Shown here: positions 11,812 through 24,142 of the stretch, in pieces | Position numbering within the stretch: position 1 is the stretch's first letter | Layout of the letters: every line of letters starts with the position of its first letter | NCBI RefSeq assembly: GCF_040183065.1 | Contig: NC_091120.1 | Coordinates: 17,959,208-18,023,207 of the forward strand | Reading direction: 5' to 3' | DNA length: 64,000 nucleotides | Origin: Periplaneta americana | Taxonomy: Eukaryota > Arthropoda > Insecta > Blattodea > Blattidae | Notes under the pieces: generated by a model | Databases searched by the model: none | What the model saw: only the letters and a program-made list of their open reading frames with translations | Told to the model about the DNA's origin: nothing | Position numbers and translations under genes: made by a program

Positions 11812-13884
11812 TTACGTAAATTGGCATTGGATATGAATAACAAAAGTGTTGTGCACTAGAGACATCTAGCAGGAAGTAGAGTAAACGTAATCGATTGTCA
11901 CGACTCTTTCGATAACTCGCACTAGATGGCAGGTCGGAAAAGATTTCCATGTATTTCAGTTGTGCAAGTTTCGAGCGCTGCGGATAGGAGCGCTGACGTC
12001 GCTGAGGACCGCGGCGGGAAAATACTATGATTTCTACTCACATAAATTCAAGCACAACAAATTATGAACATCCTTAACCATTATATCAGGCCTACTCATA
12101 TTTGGCATTCTTTTGGAGAAATTCAAAAGTAAATAATTTGGATTACGTTATAATATGTTTGATTTTTGTTAATGTTTGGGCTGTAGTCTAGTTCTACTTG
12201 CATTAAAATTATTTTCTATTAATAATATTTCCGTTACATCGCATTTAATACTGTATTTGCTTTTATTATAAATCTTAAGTACAAACAATTTATAACAAAG
12301 TTTTCAATTATATGGCCTACATTTTTGGATGCATATACATTTTTTAATACATGCTCTCTAAAATAGTTGCTTCTAGGACTGTTATCAGTCCCAAAAATTC
12401 AACTTTAGCTGGCTAGGTATCTAAAGTCGTCATGGAAACACTTTAGCAGATTTTTAAACAAAAGAATTAATTTGATATGACATTTTCTTTTATTTTTAAA
12501 ACAAGTTACTGTATTCCATTTTAAATTCCTCATATAATAATACGATTTAGAGAGCTTTTATAAAAAAAATATTGTGTGCACCACGTACGTAAAGAACTTT
12601 TGTTTCATACTGTACCGAATTTTACTTCTTTCCATACTCCAAACCAGTACGGAAAATGGAACTTTATGTTATAGTTACTTTGCTGCCTCCAGGTCTACCA
12701 ACATATGAATAAACCATGATAAACCTAGCATGAGAAGACTTAATTAATAGCCTTTCCCTTATTTTGTGGCATTATTTGCTGTTTCTATATTAATTTTACA
12801 TTATATTAGCCTATATTCTAGAATTTTTATTCTATGGATTGTCATATGCCAAAGACGTTCCTCAAAATATAATTAATAAATTCTAACTTTGGCATATTTT
12901 TTGGACGGTTCTAAGTTTTTTTATGTTTTTCCTATAACCATAACTATGACTTCAACATACAATATTTAAAAATAATAAAGTAACACAGCACAAAACATAT
13001 ATGTACTTCAAATAATTTTTATGAAAACACAGAAATAGAAAAACTTCAGCTCAGAGACATACTACTCATAGTATCAAGCAATCTTCGTTATCGTCGGAGT
13101 TCCCTGTAATATGCATTATAATATACAAGCTCAATTCAATAAATTAAAGATACGTATGGTATTTCTATCAGTTCGCATTAACTTCCTAATTAAACTAAAT
13201 TAATTTACTTGCATAAATATTTATTTCACCTTTGTTGAACTCTTTCTTAAATATCTTATACAATTTTCATTATTATAATACCATTTACTACATTCAAGAC
13301 TTCTTTCGAAATCTCACATAACTCTCTTAAAACTGCCGCCATGATTATTGGCAACAATTCTCTTCTGCTCGTCAACTGTTTGTTCAATAACCCGAACTAT
13401 GGGCCCTGTAATGAGCGTATTGTCTGCCTACATTTGGTGCATCTCCAACATACAATAATTAACAAATATTAAATATTTGTATATTTATGAAACAAAATAT
13501 TGTATGTAACTCCTTAAGAAAGTGTTTAAACCGTACTTGTCACGATATTCCGGACTCGCCTGACGGTTCGTCTGTAAACATCGCACTCATACACGTGTTT
13601 TTGTTTATATGGCAACATATTCTAAGCTCGGAATTTTATAGAAGAATTTTCTTTGAACAATTCGCAATACTCTATAGCGAAAGAATTTGTCAGACCAGTG
13701 GCTCAGTTATGATGGAATAATCATTGTCATGTCTTTGTAAATTCTTGTAATACCATTCACGTTTATTATTTCCATTTCAACCTTTCCAAATCTTTCCTTG
13801 AATGCAGGTATTTCGGCAGGCAACTTATCTTTTTATGAAATAAAATAAAAGCATGTTACTTACAGTACTACTACTACTATGAAT
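11812..13884. other. No feature seen
   Basis: AT-rich. A GC-richer patch at 11960-12025 (GAGCGCTGCGGATAGGAGCG) does not resolve into a recognised element. Confidence 0.35.
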
Positions 13885-13886
13885 AA

Positions 13887-13887
13887 A

Positions 13888-13930
<43 letters not shown>
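13887..13930. repeat. (AAT)n microsatellite
   Basis: About 14 AAT units. Confidence 0.95.
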
Positions 13931-14278
13931 GCTATAATATCACTGTTTCATATCATATATGTTTTTATGTAATTTTCCTTTTTATTTGTCTTTTCTGTGT
14001 CTTGTATATAATATGTCTATGTCTTATGTGCTGAACATGCACTAGTATGTCATGTTTATGTCATTTTTATGTCGTATACGTCCTTAAAAGTAATATGTAT
14101 AATTCTACGAAATGCTCACTTATTTTTTTTATTTATTTATTTTTTTTAAGTAATAAGTCTGTGTGTGATATGTCCTGGGAAAGTACTGTATGTAATATGT
14201 CTGCATTTCATATATTGTGTATCTATTTCTATATATTATATCTATTTTATCTTATATCGTTGTATTTGTGTAATATAA

Positions 14279-15118
14279 ATGAGGGGGTCAGAAGCAAAGG
14301 AGTACAAGTGACATTTCTAACAACATGAGTTAAGTGCTCTAAGAAACGCTAAAACGTTAAAAATTTTATTGGCAAAAGGATACATATTTTAACCATATCA
14401 CACACTACAGACGTGGACAAATTATTAGCAAAATTGAAGATTTTTATTACATATTTTTACAAAATATGATTCTTCAGTTTAGACTACAGTTGGCATTTTT
14501 GCGTATTTCGAAATTATTGGCAAAATTGAAGATTTGTGTTGTATATTTTTTTTTTTTACAAAATTTGACTTCAATTTGGACTACATTTGATATTTTTGCA
14601 TATTTACGAATTATTAGCAAAACTGAAGATTTTTATTATATACTTTTACAAAATTTGACTCTTCAATTTGGACTGCAGTTTACATTTTGGATATTTCCAA
14701 ATTATTAGCAAAACTGAAGATTTTTGTTTTATATTTTTACAAAATTTGACTCTTTAATTTAAACTACAGTTGACATTTTTGCATATTTACAAATTATTAG
14801 CAAAATATGAAGATTTTTGTTATATATTTTTACAAAATTTGACTCTTCAATTTAAACTACTGTTGACATTTTTGTATATTTCTATCCATTATAATGATAG
14901 AAATATGCAAAATTGTCAACTGTAGTCTAAATTGAAAAGTCAAATTTTGTAAACAGAATTAATATAAAAATCGTCAATTTTGTTAATAATTTGTCCACGT
15001 CTGTAAAATTAAAATAAAAAAATTCACATAATTTACGAAATCTTAAGTACTTTCAACCACATTTTATCACAAATAACTTAAGTGCACTTATTATCCCTTT
15101 GCTTCTGACCCCCTCATA
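14279..15118. mobile_element. TIR element of the GAGGGGGTC family, with internal tandem and inverted repeats
   Basis: Left end ATGAGGGGGTCAGAAGCAAA, right end inverted to the same 20 bases. Inside (14400-14880) are about five copies of a 90-96 bp unit marked by GCAAAA(T/C)TGAAGATTT and AAATTTGACTC. A copy in the opposite direction follows at 14885-14995, so the interior can fold back. Confidence 0.8.
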
Positions 15119-16546
15119 TATGATTTTTATTGTCATACACTTTTAATGTAATATGTCATAATTATGTATATATTTTATGTAACTATTTGTACAGGGCTAT
15201 AATATGTATGATTTAATTACAGCCCTAATATACCTTCGGGTAAAATAGGGTTCTATAAACTTGGAAATTCAATAATATTTGCAGTACAAAAGCCAGATAA
15301 ACATATAATAGGGGCAGGAACAGTCATTTTTCTATAAACTTGCATACCGTAGGCCTACATCATTTTACTAGAATGTACTGAAATTAGATATGGAATACTC
15401 CTACTTACCAGATTAATGCTACCAATATGCAAAAAAAATTGTATAAGATACCGGTAATTATTAAAACCAAACTGTAAATTTTTATTAATTATTTATTATT
15501 AAAGAAATTTACATAATTTATATGTATAAGGTAGGTCACATTCTTTGGTGAAATGCAAAATGCATTTTATATTACATTATTTATATCTTATTTTGTACGA
15601 GAAATGAATAGACAAAATAATGATAGAGCATTACCTAACATCACTAATTAGCTTAACATAACACATTGATACATAACAATAAAATATGATCATTTTCTTC
15701 CAATATGAAGATGAGTAATGATAATGAACAATGTTCCAGTGAAATTCATGAAAACTGTTTCACATTGAAGGATATACATATCGAAGAGACTCTTAATTTC
15801 TTTTTAACGACTTGAAACAACATCTGTTTCAAGAAAATTAATCAGCGTGGTCCATAGGAACTGATTACTTAGTTCCATATTGTAATAATAATTGTCTTTA
15901 AATACTATGACAACGAGTCATGGACTTTTACTAACTAATTTGTCATAATAACACTGCAGTAACTACACTCAGCACAATTACATTAAATTTTGTTTCAGGA
16001 TAATGCGAATGAACTATGACTCACTACTGGAGTAAGAAATGTCTCAACAAACAACATTAATGTTGAGAGATTAACATGAATTAACCTTCAACAAAATCAT
16101 ACATTATAAAATTTTAGAAAAATCAATAGTCTTCATCACAATATAGGTACAAAAATATATAATTCAATTGTTAAGGAACTCTGAAAAATCTATCATTTCT
16201 GATCTCAGAGAGTCTGTATAATTGTTTGCTGTTCAGCCATCAACACAACATTCAAACTTCCTTCTAGGAGTTTATATTCGTCACGAGATGATTTTTATAT
16301 ACTGGTACACAAACAACAGATATTTTTTATTATTATTATTTTCTGGTTGTACCATTTTTATTGGAGTTCAGGAAAACTTTTATATTTTGGAATTCCTAAA
16401 ACGCTACTACAGGCAGAATTTCGTAATTTAACATGTTATGAATAGAAATGAATCACAAAAAAGGTTTTTTGATTTTTTTTTTTTCGATTGCTAATGAAAT
16501 GCATTGATCACGATGTCATTGTTTCTTGTTCACGTCAACATTTGTT
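15119..16546. other. No feature seen
   Basis: AT-rich; only chance ORFs. Confidence 0.35.
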
Positions 16547-16740
16547 TAAAACTTTCTTACATAGTTGAACGTTAAAAGTGTTACAATTTTAAAGAGGTTA
16601 TGTACCTTATGACAGATGGGTCCTGTTCGAAATACACTGAAGATGACACCACACTGGTGTGGAAATGGGACCCGTCTGTCATAAGGTACATAACCTCTTT
16701 AAAATTATAACATTTTTAAAGTTCAACTAAGAAAGTTTTA
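16547..16740. repeat. Palindrome with arms of about 75 bp
   Basis: Left arm 16547-16623 (ACTTTCTTACATAGTTGAAC ... GACAGATGGGTCC) is matched inverted by 16667-16740 (GGGACCCGTCTGTC ... GTTCAACTAAGAAAGT). The loop is about 43 bp and contains CTGAAGATGACACCACACTG. A GAAGATG-type motif between inverted arms resembles Penelope-like element ends, which is inference. Confidence 0.85.
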
Positions 16741-16846
16741 AGTTTTATAACAATGTGTCGAAAGATTGATTTATTATAATGTTGAATTGAAAGAAAATGT
16801 TGTTATAAATATCTAGGGTTCTTGTTTTTACCCAATTGACTGATTG

Positions 16847-17092
16847 AAGGGTTCAGAGCCATAGTGGGCCAAGCGACATTTATTAAAAACGGAGAAAGCA
16901 AGGGTTAAAGTTAAGTGAATACCATAGTTTAATGAAGATTGACATATCATTTAGTTTTAATGTGTATACTTTATATTACTTGCTATGTTTCCATTGAATC
17001 ATGGTAATAACTTCATTTTAATCCTTGTTTTCTACAGTTTTAGTAAATGGCGCTTGGCCCACTGTGGTTCTGAACCCTTCAATTTAAACATT
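16847..17092. mobile_element. MITE with about 30-bp terminal inverted repeats
   Basis: Ends TTGAAGGGTTCAGAGCCATA and, inverted, TTGAAGGGTTCAGAACCACA; both continue with GTGGGCCAAGCG. A 5'-truncated second copy lies at 35338-35492. Confidence 0.85.
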
Positions 17093-19448
17093 TGAAAGGC
17101 TCGAACGATTAGAACATTTTCTCTTGCCTCATATTTTCTTCTCAACTTTTATTGTTTGACACAGAATCAACATCAGAATGTCGTGATCTTTAAATCTCAC
17201 TGGCAATTAAAACATATAAATCCAATTCTCTTTTCAATAATAATCAGCCATTGTTTAGTTCCTCCATTAAATCTCGAGATTAAGCTTACTGAGAAGTTCT
17301 AAGAATATAATATTATCAAATACAGTAGCCTACATCAGTAAATTCAAAGTTGATTACGTAATAAATCATTACATTATTAGCACAGTCTAGTATATACAGC
17401 CACGAAGCTCAATAGATAGTAAATATGCATCCATAGATAGTTGCTAACCACTAGGATCGCTAATATCGCCTCACTGCAGACAATGCGAAATAGTACCAGC
17501 ACAGTTTATTGTTCCTAGCACCCTCACAACTCATGTTTCGTAACTGTATATACTAGAGTGTGTTATTAGTAAAGCAATGGTTTAAAAGGAATTTTGCTTA
17601 TACGAACTTAAATGTTTTTCTTTTACATAAAATTGAATAAAACATCAAATTTAATTTTATGGCGATTGGTACAATAAGTTTCATCCTCCATCTTTTGGAA
17701 TAACGTAATTTCAGGAACTCCCTTTCTTAAAAAAAACTGTGTAAATGTCAATCGACAATGAACTGATGTTTAAAAGTAGCCATGATATCTTCATGTATGT
17801 CTTCCATCATTTGCTACACAAGAACAACAAGAAGCACACCACCTGAACATTATAACATTCATTCACAGTCACACACACATGGAATGGTGTGTGTCATATT
17901 TCTAACCGACGCAGAACTTAACACAAGTTCAACTAAGTGACTAGAGTCGTTAATATTATTTATATTACCTTTCAAGAAAGACTTGTTGGACGTATTTTAT
18001 CAGTTTTGAATTTCATAACAAAGTGTTACTTAAAATGTCATTACATAACGTTTAAAGTATGAGTAAAATTTATAAAATATATAAGGTAGAGATAGGTAAT
18101 TTATAATTAGAATATAAAAGCCAATACAAAAAGAATTCATATGTAAATATTTATTTTTGATGAAAAAAAAAATTGAGTAAAGGAGAAAATTCTGAATTTA
18201 ATGTATTTAATATTGAACAAATTTATAAATATACTCTGTTAAAAGTTTATCATAAAAATCGTAAAATTTGTAAATGGTAAGATAATGAAATCAAGATACA
18301 ACATATTATTATTATAGGCACACATTTGCCTGAAGGAAAGAATAAAATACACAAGAAATTTAATTCAACATTTTGAGGTAGTAAAATTTTTATATAAATG
18401 GAAGTGGACAGTATAGCAGATTAAAACCAACCAATACCTCAAAGAAGAGGTTATGATAGAATAAATTGATTGCGGGGTAAAAAGAAAAAAAAAAGGAAAA
18501 ATAAACTAAAACTTTGTCTATAGCCTGCCTTACATTTTCGTTAAATGAATACAATAAAAAATTAAGAAAATCAGTTGAAGAAAGAAATTGGTAGTAAAGA
18601 AAATATATTGAAAGTAGTGGTCAAGAAGATAATGGTACTCCTATACACTAAACACAGATCATTAATCATATTAACCACACCTTCTGAATTTCAAAATATA
18701 GTACGGTGCTCCCACAAATGAGCATTCCGGTTTCGAACACGTGTAACTTAACATTTAATGAAACTAAGATTCTTAAAATGAATATAGGGAGAAAGAGAAA
18801 CACAGAAAGTTTGTTTCAGTGCATCACATGTGGTAACACTGCTGCATAATAACATATGTTCATTGTTGAGACGAAATGGCTGCTATGGCGGACAGAAAAG
18901 CATACTATCGCAATTTATTTTAGATCCCAGGTAACCAAAACTGTGTACAGTCTTATGGTGCAATTTCTATGTTATTGCTTACAGTCTTTTGATGTAACTG
19001 GCAAATATTTTGTTTTATCTTAATTTATTTGTAGATGCATTTTACTTGCTGCTCTTTCATGGTTAATATACCGGTAGTCTACTTCATAACTCATCAGCAT
19101 TTTAGCTTCAGGATACCATCAGTTTACAGATGGAGATTTTCTGTTATGAAACAGTTAAAAAACTGACAAAGGGCGAATTTAAGTGATATTCATTTAAAAA
19201 AATAGTGTAGGCCTATGCATTTTCGTATCTGACATAAAACCTGATTTCACAATACAGAAACAAAGAAATTCAGCAAGTAAAATGAGGAATTCAGAACAGC
19301 CATGTACCCTTGACACAACACACAGTGTAACCAGGTTCTATTCCCGTGCAGTGTCAATGATGGTTTAAACATACTGTACAATAATAATGTTAATCCCTTT
19401 GTAGACCTACTATATTTTGAAATACACATGGTACTGGTGCCATTATAC
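17093..19448. other. No feature seen
   Basis: AT-rich sequence without recognisable genes or repeats. Confidence 0.35.
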
Positions 19449-19460
19449 AGTTCCAATTGA

Positions 19461-20656
19461 ATTAATTGACGAACTAGTGGGCTTACTCGTGTTAAATATG
19501 TAATATTTGTGCGGCTTACAGCTGTTTCAGTGCATCACGCACCATCATCAGAGCCTACTAGATCGCGGCGTCATCTCGAACTTCTCTGCCTGTTAGGAGG
19601 GTGTGTTTTATTGTTGGAATGTGTTGGAGTGTGGAGTCGAATAGTGTGTGTGTACTGAAATTGATCGGGGTGTTGAGGATTTGATCGGGGTGTGTTTTAA
19701 TGTGTTTGTATATTTCGTATTGTTCTAGTGTGTTGAGTTTTTGGTTCTTGGGTTGTGTGTGTAGGATTTCCATGTCTGTATTTATGTTATTGTATGTATG
19801 GTTGGCATTGGTTATGTGATCGGCGTATGTAGATGTATTGTGTCCTCTGGTTATACCTTTAATGTGTTCTTTGTAGCGAGTTTGGAATGATCTGCCTGTC
19901 TGTCCTATGTAGAACTTGTCGCAACTATTACATGTGAGTTTGTATACACCTGTGTGGTCGTATTTATTTGTTTGTGTTTTTTGTGTGTTGAGATGTCTTT
20001 GTAGTGTGTTTTCTGTTCTATATGTTATGTTGTATTTCTGTTTTCTGAATGAAGATGCGATCTTATGTGTGCTTTTGTTTTCATATGTTAGTGTGATGTA
20101 TTTCTTGTGTTCTTGTGTTTGTGTTGTGTTTTGTGTATTTTTGTGTTTGTTAAGTTTTTGTTTTGTCTTCCTTATGATGTTGTCTATTATGTTTGGATTG
20201 TATCCGTTTTCTTGTGCTATGAATTTGATTGTGTTCACTTCTTCATTGTAGTGTTGTTGGTTCACGGGTATGTTGAGTAATCTGTGTACCATTGTCCTGA
20301 ATGCAGCATGTTTGTGTTGTATGGGGTGGTTAGATGTGTTGTGTATGTGTGTGGTGGTGGTGGTTGGTTTTCTGTATATTTTGAAGGTGTGTTTGTTGTC
20401 TGTTTTTGTTATGGTGATGTCTAGGAAATTTATGGAGTTGTTGTTTTCAAGTTCTAGTGTGTATTGAAGTTTTGGGTGTAATTTGTTTATGTATTGGTGT
20501 AGTTTGTGTATTTGTCTTTTGTCTGATGATGGTGCGTGATGCACTGAAACAGCTGTAAGCCGGACAAATATTACATATTTAACACGAGTAAGCCCACTAG
20601 TTCATCAATTAATTATATTCAAGTGTTAAAAGCGGTGTACGCAAGATTCAAAATGG
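19461..20656 (-). mobile_element. Penelope-like element (PLE), 5'-truncated, with inverted ends
   Basis: A 1196-bp insertion flanked by a 12-bp target duplication AGTTCCAATTGA (19449-19460 and 20657-20668). Both ends carry an inverted copy of about 85 bp reading inward from ACTAGTGGGCTTACTCGTGT through GCTGTTTCAGTGCATCACGC, a known habit of Penelope elements. It encloses one open frame (next entry). Confidence 0.9.
19558..20544 (-). CDS. PLE polyprotein C-terminal part: end of reverse transcriptase plus GIY-YIG endonuclease
   Basis: An intact frame of 328 residues. The N-terminal part (ELENNNSINFLDITIT near residues 30-45, then FKIYRKPTTTTTHIH) matches the region after the RT palm in Penelope-like elements, followed by the RLLNIPV block. 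A GIY-YIG nuclease domain begins at about residue 205: GVYKLTCNSCDKFYIGQTGR, giving G-V-Y and Y-I-G and the following Arg, with RYKEHI downstream. In PLEs this enzyme nicks target DNA for priming reverse transcription. The RT palm motifs are missing because the copy is 5'-truncated, so the ATG is chance and the frame is probably not expressed. Lack of internal stops suggests a recent insertion. Confidence 0.85.
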   Translation of the reverse strand: MHHAPSSDKRQIHKLHQYINKLHPKLQYTLELENNNSINFLDITITKTDNKHTFKIYRKPTTTTTHIHNTSNHPIQHKHAAFRTMVHRLLNIPVNQQHYNEEVNTIKFIAQENGYNPNIIDNIIRKTKQKLNKHKNTQNTTQTQEHKKYITLTYENKSTHKIASSFRKQKYNITYRTENTLQRHLNTQKTQTNKYDHTGVYKLTCNSCDKFYIGQTGRSFQTRYKEHIKGITRGHNTSTYADHITNANHTYNNINTDMEILHTQPKNQKLNTLEQYEIYKHIKTHPDQILNTPINFSTHTLFDSTLQHIPTIKHTLLTGREVRDDAAI

Positions 20657-20668
20657 AGTTCCAATTGA

Positions 20669-22881
20669 GATTTCAGAAACCACTGTCCAGAAAAGCAACA
20701 CTTTTGGGTTAGGAAAAACGTATGCAAGTTTTCCAATAGCTACATAAAGAAAATGGAAAGTAAAATGAAAAGTGGTGGGAGGAATTAAATTCATGAGATG
20801 TATAAAAAGAAGGAAAGGATTAGTTTATAGTTTGAATGTAAAATAGCTGCAAGTAGTATTAAAATGAATCAGTCTTAAATAGGACTAACATGAAACTAGT
20901 TATAATTACATTAATAAAAAGTTATAATAAAGGAAGGAGATAAGACTGTGGCTTTTTACGGACAACAAATTTTCTCTGCTCTACCCATTCTTCACCATAT
21001 GGTAATGCAAAATTCCTGCATGGAAATATATGTGCTTCGATACATCATAGTAACAACAAATTGAGATGATTTCGTTACAGGATGAAGAAATGAACATAGA
21101 AAAATAGCAGTACAAAAATACAAACATGTGTGTCCATCAATACCGGTACTCATAATATTGCAATTCTACTCAAACAGGAAAACTCATAATAAAGTGTATG
21201 GGTCAATCCAAGTAACACTGCACTACAAGAGACATTTAAAATAAAATTTCTCCTTCAGTACTTCCTATGTTAGGATATGTTGGTTGCAGTATTAACCTAG
21301 ATTAAATTTTACGACATATTCTTCAAGATTTCATTAACTGTTGCACTTATACTTTAGCCTACCAGGGGCGGCTCTACAATAAGAACTGCAGAGCTGCAGA
21401 ACCGCCATTTAAATGGACCTGAAAAAATTAAAAATGTAAAACGTGCTTTTATGTAATCTACTTCATTGTTTCATTTATTTTTCCAATTCATTCTCCTTCG
21501 ATTCGAGATTTTACTGTCTGTAGGAGCCTTGAACTGCTCGAGAATTTTAGCTGTAGTGTACTTTTCGGATCTGTGATCGGCAGCTGCTGGAGCCCAACGT
21601 AGGGTAGTCGGCAGCAGAAAACTGGTTTTCTTCACTTTCCCATAAGACTGCGTTAGAGCTGCAAACGAAGCAGCTCTCTCCGAATATACAAAAGAACCGC
21701 CAACACCCTCATCTCTTTATGACCTGCGTTAGAACACACAGGCTTCTGGACTGCTGTATATCATTACAGTTCCATGTGTTATAGTACTGTGGGTGGTGTG
21801 ATGTGATTAGTCTGTGTGCCTAAGGAAATATTTTATATTAAAAATAAATGAAATGAAAACCTAATCGACCAACCCTTTTCGAAATTAAAAGAGAAATTGC
21901 ATGTTAACTTGAGAACTTAGGACGTCCTACACAAAATTTAAATATTGAAATTTATGGAAAAAGTCGAGGAAATCATGTAGCTTACTAGTTATTTTAATAC
22001 CGAAATGTGTAATGGAAACGATTGGTTTTTTGCTGCACTCATGAAAATGCTTTCACCCCCACCCGTGTATCCTGTTTGGAGGAGAAAATACATGGACAAA
22101 CACCGGAGTGAAGGATTTAGTTAATTTGACTTAAAAACTAGAAAAGTTTGTGGGGCACAACTCCACTACGTGACTAGTTGTACCAGGTGGGAGAGGTGTA
22201 GCGCACGGATGGCTAGAGTACAATTTCGGGTGCACAGTCAACTTCGAGAAGGGGCTGTAAATACACGCGTTATCCGATTTAGATGCAATAAACAGCATGC
22301 ATTTGCTAAATACACTATTTTTCATGCAGAACTGCCAACCTTTGTAACCGCGGGCTGCTACTGTAGCCTACTTAAGAAATTGGCGACATGAGACTCAACA
22401 TACAATAAAAATGTTACAATATTTTGTAGTTAAGATAAAATATTAATTTTACAGGATAAAATTTGATTAATTCCATCACGACATATTTTATGGAATAAAT
22501 TATTAACAAATCTACATAATACAGAATTTAAATCACTACTTGGAAGAAAAAATATTAATAAAGGAGCTTCATTCAGTAGAATATTAAAAAAATAAAAGGT
22601 TAACATATTTACACAAAACAGTTACACTAATATAAGTTTGATATGTAACAGTAATCATAAAAATAAATAATAAATATACGTAGAAGGTGCATTGTATTAC
22701 AACATGGGCCAAGTTTATTCTACTGAAATGTTATACCGGTACACTGGTACGAGTAGTAATCTGGAACTGGCTGTTTCTTCCACTCTTAAATGTCATTTTT
22801 CTCGCTCAAAGTCTCAAATATTTTCATTTCATTCCATACTTCATATTTTTTAAATTTTTGTAAAGTGTTCTCAGTGTAGGT
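20669..22881. other. No gene seen
   Basis: AT-rich. CAGGGGCGGCTCTAC at 21363 resembles a hAT end (compare CAGTGGCGGCT at 22882), but no matching right end was found. Confidence 0.35.
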
Positions 22882-23754
22882 CAGTGGCGGCTGGTGGTTT
22901 GAAAATATGGTGGTGCACAATGGATATCGAAGAGGAGTTAAACATACTTTACTTTAAAGTTTAAAACCGTGTATACCTGAGGGCGTATACATATAAAGCT
23001 AATTTATGTGCAATTAATAAGTAAAATGACTAAATACAAGCATACCTATTTATACAGAAGTTCAAAGGTGGAAGGGGTCGTGGGCGGAGCTCTGTATATT
23101 CCGATTTACCCTCATGAAAAACATTTGAGCACAGAATCGTCATCAGAATGCTACCAAGTAAGAAGTGCAACGTTTTCGTTCATAAATTTCAAATGCAGCT
23201 TTCGTAGGCTGTCGGGAGATAGCAGCACTTATTGTCAGAACGACAACTCTTAGAACTTTAAAGCAAAATACAAGCTCCTCTATGTATTGTGCCCTTTGTG
23301 TGCATGCAGATTGAGAAAGTAATGTGCGAAATATGCGACTGTTCCTTGCACAAGCCGAATGAATACATTTTCCATGCTTATTACTTCGGACAAATGTCTA
23401 GTTGAAACAGATACTTTCCCAGTGAATTTAGTTTCTTCTCCACTGACGTTGGTGTCCATGTCAGGGAGTGCGACAAACCGTTCTCAATGAGGAAAGCAGT
23501 AGACTACGCCTCTAACCCCCTGTCCCCGCATTAGCCGAACATCTCAATAAACTACCTTCCCTAGGTTTTCAACGTCTTTGCAAACCAAGAGGCTCGGAGG
23601 CTCCTGCAGATGTACAAAACAAGACGCCAGCTGCAGATAGTCATGAATGAAAATTGTAAAATAAAATTATATTTTTAATAGTAACAAAGCCGGGAGATTA
23701 GGAACATTACTGGGAGGTGTACAAACCTGCAACCCCCTTGAGAAGCCGCCACTG
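22882..23754. mobile_element. hAT-like MITE with CAGTGGCGGCT ends (tentative)
   Basis: Left CAGTGGCGGCT and right AGCCGCCACTG are perfect inverted 11-mers, 873 bp apart. An 8-bp target duplication is not clear (GTGTAGGT versus GAAGGTCT), so classification rests on the terminal sequence only. Confidence 0.6.
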
Positions 23755-23811
23755 GAAGGTCTACCACCAGTTACTTGCATTGACCCATTTACATCACATA
23801 ATAAATAACCC

Positions 23812-24142
23812 GTGGCACTACAGCCCGTGCTAGACCGACCAGCCAGCTGCTGGCCTCATGCCCACATGCCGAAGCAGAGGTGGACAGTCATCCAACCAGA
23901 ATGGAGGTATCGTGTGGTTAGCATGATGATCCCCCCCAGCCATTATAGCTGGCATTCGCAATTGGATTTCGCTACCTATCGTAGCTTCCCAAGTGCATCA
24001 CAATGCTGGGTGGGCACCAGTCCCATACACTGGCCGAAATTTCATTAGAAAATTTCTTCCCCAGTGAGGACTCGAACCAGCGTGCATTTCATAACGCACG
24101 TCCTAGGCAGGATGCCTTAGACCATGACACCATGGCTCGGGA
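23812..24142 (-). mobile_element. tRNA-derived SINE, family 2, copy 1
   Basis: The minus strand starts CCCGAGCCATGGTGTCATGG (A-box region) and carries CTGGTTCGAGTCCTCACTGG (B box). It is closely similar across its length to 51632-51955, including ACATGCCGAAGCAGAGGTG and GATGATCCCCCCCAG. The ORF across it is a chance reading. Confidence 0.85.

Noticed and set aside
11655-11859. ORFs with poly-Ile stretches
   Set aside because: Translation of an (ATT)n microsatellite.
21363-22400. hAT element starting CAGGGGCGGCT
   Set aside because: No inverted right end or target duplication was found.
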